Source: Streptomyces sp. ISL-98 (lineage in GTDB: Bacteria > Actinomycetota > Actinomycetes > Streptomycetales > Streptomycetaceae). Taken from it: a DNA stretch of 64,000 bases. Within the stretch, counting starts at the first letter, position 1. The number at the start of each line of letters is the position of its first letter. The DNA is taken from NCBI RefSeq assembly GCF_018614055.1, contig NZ_JAGGPB010000036.1, positions 43,171 to 107,170 on the forward strand, given 5' to 3'. Shown here in pieces: positions 59,209 through 64,000 of this stretch. Under the pieces are notes generated by a model. The model was not told the DNA's origin and made no database searches. It worked only from the letters and a program-made list of their open reading frames with translations. The translations under genes were made by a program, and so were the position numbers.

Positions 59209-59240
59209 TTGCCCGGACAGCTCCCCAGCTGTCCGGGCAA
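59209..59240 (-). terminator. Strong hairpin downstream of the 68-residue gene
   Basis: A 14-bp perfect stem (59209-59222 with 59227-59240) and a 4-nt C loop. The remaining 280 bp between the APH gene and the next gene hold no other feature that I see. Confidence 0.8.
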
Positions 59241-59332
59241 ACGCAGCCGTCCGCCGCACCCCCGTCCCCACGGGGTTTTGAAATGGCCGGATGTCCTGGC
59301 CCGGTCCGCTCTACCGGGGCCGTGGGCGCCGC

Positions 59333-59539
59333 TCAGCGCCCGAGCATCACACCCACGGACGACGCCTGTGTGACCACTGCTTCCCAGCCTCCGAAGAGGA
59401 CGACGAGCAGCGCCGCGAGGGGAAGAACCATGGCCGTCGCCACCAAGGGGTGGCGCGTACCGGACGGGCGGCCGCCGAACGAGGCGAATGCCCTGCGTCC
59501 CTGCGTGCGGATCATCGTCCGCGATGCCGTGTCCGCCAT
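59333..59539 (-). CDS. Small membrane protein
   Basis: 68 residues from ATG 59539 with GGAGAGGG just upstream. A basic N-terminal half (MADTASRTMIRTQGRRAFASFGGRPSGTRH) precedes one span (PLVATAMVLPLAALLVVLFGG) and a short tail ending SVGVMLGR. Family not recognised. Confidence 0.75.
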   Translation of the reverse strand: MADTASRTMIRTQGRRAFASFGGRPSGTRHPLVATAMVLPLAALLVVLFGGWEAVVTQASSVGVMLGR

Positions 59540-59728
59540 GGTCCCTCTCCTGTCATGTATGGGCAGCGGCGGGTGTCTGACCTCGGGGGACGAGTGCTCC
59601 ACCCGCCGCTTGAGCTCAACATTAGGGGCGCGTCAGGACCGGGGCGTCATGCCCGCGTACCGATTGGCGGGCCTCCCGGAGGATGAGCCGCCACCCCCCG
59701 GCGTACTCCCCAGGGTGGAGAGGCGGTC

Positions 59729-60004
59729 CTAGGTCTTGGGGTCTTCCCGGAGGGGACGCTCCTGGTGTTCGGACCGTTCGGAGGCGTCCTCCCTCGGGAC
59801 CGGCTGTTCGACCAGGGCGAGCACCCTGGTCGCCATGAAGCGCGCGGTGCGCACCACGGAGCCGCTGCGCGTGACTTCACTCACTTCTACCACTCCCCTG
59901 CGGACCGCTGTTTCCACCCGTCGGCCAGCCCTGCTGGCCACCACCTCGTACGTACGGGTCGTGTCTCCCGCGTCCACGACTATCTCCACGCGATCGCCCT
60001 TCAT
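59729..60004 (-). CDS. Conserved small protein divergent from the Ser/Thr kinase
   Basis: 91 residues from ATG 60004 (MKGDRVEIVVDAGDTTRTYEVVAS) with AAGGGGG nine bases upstream. It is predicted beta-rich, with RRVETAVRRGVVEVSEVTRSGSVVRTARFMATRVLALVEQ, and has a charged tail. I recognise no named family. It shares a 232-bp divergent gap with the kinase gene and could be coregulated. Confidence 0.75.
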   Translation of the reverse strand: MKGDRVEIVVDAGDTTRTYEVVASRAGRRVETAVRRGVVEVSEVTRSGSVVRTARFMATRVLALVEQPVPREDASERSEHQERPLREDPKT

Positions 60005-60236
60005 TGATCCAATCCCCCTTCTGCGACGGACCTTTGAGATCTCGCACGGGCCGGGGACGGCGGATCGGCCGCCCCCTGACCACTCTTCAAGTTTCCCACC
60101 CGGCACTGACAATCGATCGATTCGCGAGGGCGCGGCCTATGAGCACACCGGGCCGCAGGTACGTAAGCTGTGCCACGTCGAACGGACCGGTCAGCAGCAG
60201 GGGTGGGGGAGGCCCCACCGGAGGTAGGGGACGGAC

Positions 60237-61538
60237 ATGGCGATGATGCGGCTCCGGCGCGAGGACCCGCGTGTCGTCGGCTCGTTCAGGCTTCACCGGC
60301 GGCTGGGGGCGGGCGGCATGGGTGTCGTCTATCTGGGCTCCGACCGGCGTGGCCAGCGCGTCGCGCTGAAGGTGATCCGGCCGGACCTTGCGGAGGATCA
60401 GGAGTTCAGGTCGCGCTTCGCGCGCGAGGTGTCGGCGGCGCGGAGGATCCGGGGCGGCTGTACGGCGCGGCTGGTTGCGGCCGATCTGGAGGCGGACCGG
60501 CCGTGGTTCGCGACCCAGTACGTTCCCGGCCCCTCTCTGCACGACAAGGTCGCCGACGAGGGTCCGCTGGCCGCCTCCGAGGTGGCCTCGATCGGTGCGG
60601 CGCTGTCGGAAGGACTCGTCGCCGTGCACGAGGCCGGGGTCGTCCACCGGGACCTCAAGCCGTCGAACATCCTGCTGTCGCCCAAGGGCCCCCGGATCAT
60701 CGACTTCGGTATCGCCTGGGCGACCGGCGCGAGCACCCTCACGCATGTCGGTACGGCCGTCGGGTCCCCCGGCTTCCTCGCGCCCGAGCAGGTGCGCGGC
60801 GCGGCGGTCACTCCGGCCACGGACGTCTTCGCGCTGGGCGCCACCCTTGCGTACGCCGCGACCGCCGACTCACCCTTCGGGCAGGGCAGTTCGGAGGTCA
60901 TGCTGTACCGGGTGGTGCACGAGGAGCCGCAGCTGCTCGGGGTGCCCGACGCGCTCGCGCCGTTGGTACGGGCCTGCCTCGCCAAGGATCCGGAGGAACG
61001 GCCCAGCACACTCCAACTCTCGATGCGGCTCAAGGAGATCGCGGCACGGGAGGCGCAGGGCGTCGCGGAGGTCAGGCCGCCCGCGCAGCGCGGGGAGCAC
61101 GACCGGCCGACGGGGCGGGCCGCCGAGCGGTACGCCGATCAGGACATCGAGCGTGTGCGCGCGACGGGTACGCCCACGCCCCGCGCGCAGGTCCCGCGCA
61201 CCTCGTCATCGCGTACGGGTGCACGACCTGCCGCGACGCCGCGCAGCACGACGCGTTCCGGTGCGCGTACGAACGGACGGCCCGGGACCAGGCCGGGGAC
61301 CAGGCCCGGGGTGCGGACGACGTCGACCGGGCGGCGCCCCGCGAACACGAGGCTGCTGCGGCAGCGCATCGTCGTCTTCGTCGTGGTGACGCTGCTGGTG
61401 GCGCTGGGGATCGCGGCGGCGCAGGGGTGTCAGGGGCCGGCCAGGAGTCTCGGCGTAACTCTCGACGGCCAGGACACGGCTGCCCTCGGTGCCGCTGGCG
61501 CCGCTCTCGACCTCGACGTGACGCGACGGGGTCGCTGA
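60237..61538 (+). CDS. Membrane-anchored Ser/Thr protein kinase
   Basis: 433 residues. The Hanks-type kinase domain is intact: glycine loop GAGGMG, Lys45 in VALKVI, HRDLKPSNILL with Asp139, DFG at 156-158, and SPGFLAPEQ. A ~100-residue Arg/Thr/Gly/Pro-rich juxtamembrane linker precedes one span at about 374-392 (IVVFVVVTLLVALGIAAA), leaving only ~40 extracellular residues. There are no PASTA repeats, so it is not a PknB-type cell-wall sensor. ATG 60237. Confidence 0.94.
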   Translation: MAMMRLRREDPRVVGSFRLHRRLGAGGMGVVYLGSDRRGQRVALKVIRPDLAEDQEFRSRFAREVSAARRIRGGCTARLVAADLEADRPWFATQYVPGPSLHDKVADEGPLAASEVASIGAALSEGLVAVHEAGVVHRDLKPSNILLSPKGPRIIDFGIAWATGASTLTHVGTAVGSPGFLAPEQVRGAAVTPATDVFALGATLAYAATADSPFGQGSSEVMLYRVVHEEPQLLGVPDALAPLVRACLAKDPEERPSTLQLSMRLKEIAAREAQGVAEVRPPAQRGEHDRPTGRAAERYADQDIERVRATGTPTPRAQVPRTSSSRTGARPAATPRSTTRSGARTNGRPGTRPGTRPGVRTTSTGRRPANTRLLRQRIVVFVVVTLLVALGIAAAQGCQGPARSLGVTLDGQDTAALGAAGAALDLDVTRRGR

Positions 61539-61551
61539 GCCGCCGGGGCCG

Positions 61552-62370
61552 TCAGGACTCCGGGCGGCCCGTCGCCACCGCGTAGAACGCGACCGCCGCC
61601 GCGGCGCCCACGTTCAGCGAGTCGACGCCGTGCGCCATGGGGATGCGTACCCACTCGTCGGCAGCGACCAGCGCCTGCCTCGACAGCCCGTCGCCCTCGG
61701 CGCCGAGCATCAGCGCCACCCGGTCGAGGCGGTGCGGGGCGGCGTCCTCGATCGCCGAGGCCTTCTCGTCGGGGGTGAGAGCGAGGAGCTTGAAGCCCGC
61801 CTCCCGTACATTTTCGAGGTCCTTGGGCCAGGATTCCAGGCGTGCGTACGGCACGGAGAAGACCGCCCCCATGGAGACTTTGACCGACCGGCGGTAGAGC
61901 GGGTCGGCGCTGTCCGGGGAGAGCAGTACCGCGTCCATGCCGAGCGCGGCGGCGCTGCGGAAGATCGCGCCGATGTTGGTGTGGTCGTTGACCGCCTCCA
62001 TGACGACGACCCGGCGGGCCGTCGCGAGCAGGTCGTCGGCGGTCGGGAGCGGCTTGCGCTGCATCGACGCGAGCGCGCCGCGGTGCACGTGGTAGCCGGT
62101 GACGCGCTCGGCGAGGTCCGGGCTCACGGCGTACACCGGAGCCGGGACCTCGTCGATGACGTCGCGCATGACGTCGACCCACTTGGCGGAGAGCAGCATC
62201 GACCGCATCTCGTAACCGGCGTGCTTGGCACGTCTGATGACCTTCTCGCCCTCGGCGATGAAGAGGCCCTCGACGGGCTCGCGCTTGCGTCGGAGTTCTA
62301 CGTCCGTCAGGCCCGTGTAGTCGCGCAGGCGCGGGTCGTCGGGGTCGTCGATGGTGATGAGATCGGCCAC
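61552..62370 (-). CDS. SpoU/TrmH-family RNA 2'-O-methyltransferase
   Basis: 272 residues. The N-terminal substrate-binding domain has REPVEGLFIAEGEKVIRRAKHAGYEMRSMLLS. The SPOUT knot carries motif 1 NDHTNIGAIFRSAAALGMDAVLL, motif 2 VALMLGAEGDGLS and motif 3 VRIPMAHGVDSLNVGAAAAVAFY. The target (rRNA or tRNA) cannot be told from sequence. GTG 62370 (VADLITIDD). Convergent with the kinase gene, 13 bp apart. Confidence 0.93.
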   Translation of the reverse strand: MADLITIDDPDDPRLRDYTGLTDVELRRKREPVEGLFIAEGEKVIRRAKHAGYEMRSMLLSAKWVDVMRDVIDEVPAPVYAVSPDLAERVTGYHVHRGALASMQRKPLPTADDLLATARRVVVMEAVNDHTNIGAIFRSAAALGMDAVLLSPDSADPLYRRSVKVSMGAVFSVPYARLESWPKDLENVREAGFKLLALTPDEKASAIEDAAPHRLDRVALMLGAEGDGLSRQALVAADEWVRIPMAHGVDSLNVGAAAAVAFYAVATGRPES

Positions 62371-62484
62371 AGGGTGATACTGCCTTGTCGTGGGTGCGGT
62401 GCCAACGGCTCGGCCGCCGTGGGTTACCGGGGGTTACTGATTACTTCGACTTGGTCTCGCGGGCGTCGGCGTACCCGACCCGAC

Positions 62485-63723
62485 CTACTTCGACCCTACG
62501 GTGACGACCTCGCCGATGACGATGACGGCCGGCGGGCGTACGTCCTCGGCCCTGGCCCTCTCGGCGACCGTCGCGAGCGTCGCGTCGACGCGGCGCTGGG
62601 CGGCCATCGTGCCCTCCTGGATGATCGCCACGGGTGTCTCGGGCGAGCGACCGTACGCCGTCAGGGCCTCCGCGATCGCGCCGATCCGCTCGACCGCCAT
62701 GAGGAGTACGAGCGTGCCGCGGAGTCCCGCGACCGCCTTCCAGTCGACGAGCGAGCGCGGGTCCTCGGGGGCGACGTGGCCGCTGATCACCGTGAACTCG
62801 TGGGCAACTCCCCGGTGGGTCACCGGGATTCCGGCCGCGCCGGGGACGCTGATGGAGCTGGAGATGCCGGGGACGACGGTGCACGGGATGCCGGCCTCGG
62901 CGAGTGCCTGGGCCTCCTCCATGCCGCGGCCGAACACGAACGGGTCGCCGCCCTTGAGGCGTACGACCGCCTTGCCCGCCTTGGCGTGCTCGATGAGCGC
63001 GTGGTTGATGGCCTCCTGGGCCATGAAGCGGCCGTACGGGATCTTCGCGGCGTCGATCACCTCGACGTGCGGCGGGAGTTCGTCGAGGAGGTCGCGCGGG
63101 CCGAGGCGGTCGGCGATGACGACGTCCGCCTCGGCGAGGAGGCGGCGGCCGCGGACCGTGATGAGGTCCGGGTCGCCGGGGCCGCCGCCGACCAGGGCGA
63201 CGCCCGGGGTGCGCGTGCGGTGGTGGGGGGCTACGAGGGTGCCGTCGCGCAGGCCCTCGACGATGGCGTCGCGCACGGCGGCGGTGCGGCGGGGGTCGGG
63301 GCCTCCGCTGGTGAGGACGGCTACGGTCACGCCTTCGGAGCGGCCGGTGGCCGGGGTCCAGGCGGTGGCCGCGTCGGCGTCGTCGCTGCGGACGCACCAG
63401 GTGCGGGTGCGGTCGGCTTCGGCGGATGCGGCGTTGTTGGCGGCCGTGTCGCTGGACGCGATCAGGGCGTACCAGGCGTCGGCCAGGTCCCCCTCGGCGT
63501 ACGGACGGCGCTCCCAGCGGATCTCGCCCGCCTCGGCCATCGCCTCCACGGAGGGGCTGGCGGTCGGCGATACGAGAACGATGTCGGCGCCGGCCGCGAT
63601 GAGCGCGGGGAGGCGGCGCTGGGCGACCTGGCCACCGCCGACGACGACGACGCGCCTCCCGGCGAGGCGGAGTCCGACGGGGTAGGCGGGATGCGGGTCG
63701 CCTGCGGCGGCGTGCGCGGTCAT
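62485..63723 (-). CDS. cobA: Siroheme synthase: precorrin-2 dehydrogenase plus uroporphyrinogen-III methyltransferase
   Basis: 412-residue fusion. The N-terminal NAD-dependent dehydrogenase/chelatase part starts LAGRRVVVVGGGQVAQRRLPALIAAGADI. The C-terminal SUMT part has VALVGGGPGDPDLITVRGRRLLAEADVV, AVVRLKGGDPFVFGRG, CTVVPGISSSISVPGAAGIPVTHRG and EFTVISGH. It makes precorrin-2 and probably sirohydrochlorin for siroheme or cobalamin. It is shorter than E. coli CysG (457). ATG 63723 with GGAG nine bases upstream. A palindromic GGCGAGGT/ACCTCGCC at 63792-63813 lies upstream. Confidence 0.95.
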   Translation of the reverse strand: MTAHAAAGDPHPAYPVGLRLAGRRVVVVGGGQVAQRRLPALIAAGADIVLVSPTASPSVEAMAEAGEIRWERRPYAEGDLADAWYALIASSDTAANNAASAEADRTRTWCVRSDDADAATAWTPATGRSEGVTVAVLTSGGPDPRRTAAVRDAIVEGLRDGTLVAPHHRTRTPGVALVGGGPGDPDLITVRGRRLLAEADVVIADRLGPRDLLDELPPHVEVIDAAKIPYGRFMAQEAINHALIEHAKAGKAVVRLKGGDPFVFGRGMEEAQALAEAGIPCTVVPGISSSISVPGAAGIPVTHRGVAHEFTVISGHVAPEDPRSLVDWKAVAGLRGTLVLLMAVERIGAIAEALTAYGRSPETPVAIIQEGTMAAQRRVDATLATVAERARAEDVRPPAVIVIGEVVTVGSK

Positions 63724-63791
63724 GGCGTGCGGCTCCTCTGGCGGGGAGTGGTTACGGCTCTGTACCGCTGCGACGGCGAAGCGGCTGGTGG

Positions 63792-63813
63792 GGCGAGGTT
63801 TCGACACCTCGCC
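63792..63813. promoter_or_regulatory. Palindrome upstream of siroheme synthase
   Basis: Perfect 8-bp arms GGCGAGGT and ACCTCGCC around a 6-base centre, 69 bp before the start codon. Could be an operator or 5' UTR hairpin. Confidence 0.35.
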
Positions 63814-63823
63814 AATACCTTAC

Positions 63824-63899
63824 GGGCCGGGGGCGGGAGGGTGGTGGGCGGCTGGGGGCGGTGCGGGGGTGGGGTGCGGCTGGGTGTGCGGGGGCGGGT
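63824..63899 (+). repeat. G-rich low-complexity tract
   Basis: More than ten runs of three or more G on the plus strand within about 75 bp, compatible with G-quadruplexes. The rest of 63724-64000 holds no gene that I can support. Confidence 0.6.
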
Positions 63900-64000
63900 G
63901 CGGTGCGGCTGCCGTGCCGGTGCGATGGGTGCGGGCGCTGTACAGCTGCGGGGGTCGACGGGTGCGGTGCAGTTGTCGGGCGGGCGGGCGGGCCGCTGCG

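Overview
The window is about 72% GC and reads as core chromosome of a Streptomyces. It carries ssgB, a sporulation gene restricted to morphologically complex actinomycetes. It also has the relA-apt-secF-secD-yajC-ruvB-ruvA-ruvC-yebC-pdxT-pdxS order seen around relA (SCO1513) in S. coelicolor, GTG/TTG starts throughout, and long antisense open frames typical of such GC. I see no insertion sequence, prophage, CRISPR array or secondary-metabolite cluster.

Layout. 1-5.5 kb: the 3' part of a Pro/Gly-rich ATPase gene, then the shikimate genes aroC-aroK-aroB-aroQ joined by 4-base overlaps, with aroE just upstream. 5.5-11 kb: mltG, ruvX, alaS and two small envelope-type genes. 11-21.6 kb: a large STAND-type ATPase, rpsD divergent from an iron-box-controlled DUF2470 gene, rarA, a vitamin K epoxide reductase homologue, hisS, a metallo-beta-lactamase-fold gene, a peptidyl-prolyl isomerase and a DUF349 protein. 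21.6-33.4 kb: stringent response (relA), purine salvage (apt), SecDF-YajC, RuvABC, YebC and PLP synthase (pdxST). 33.4-44 kb: a LemA-like protein, phosphatidylinositol mannoside genes (pimA, an acyltransferase, pgsA), an EF-G2-like GTPase, a large membrane protein, a HIT protein and thrS. 44-57 kb: a two-gene unit with a DUF4365 nuclease-like protein, an exonuclease, two tRNA-Val(CAC) genes flanking a SRPBCC gene and a frameshifted membrane-protein gene, ssgB, a CGNR regulator, small membrane proteins, a DsbA-like protein, a GNAT enzyme, and pabC-pabB. 57-64 kb: a five-tRNA cluster (Gly, Cys, three Val-GAC), a zinc-ribbon protein, an APH-fold kinase, small proteins, a Ser/Thr kinase, a SpoU methyltransferase and a siroheme synthase.

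How the genes fit together. The aro genes make chorismate, which PabB/PabC at 55-57 kb divert to p-aminobenzoate. PimA, the acyltransferase and PgsA form one membrane-phospholipid operon. SecD, SecF and YajC form one export complex. Many neighbours share ATGA/GTGA/TGATG junctions, so translational coupling is common.

The observations I would follow up first are: a perfect-looking iron box in the rpsD/DUF2470 intergenic region; a tandem 22-bp repeat upstream of pdxS; a single-base frameshift in the 47.9-50.7 kb membrane-protein gene; the DUF4365 two-gene unit; and an EF-G paralogue whose switch and guanine-recognition motifs are degenerate. Strong intergenic hairpins mark most operon ends.
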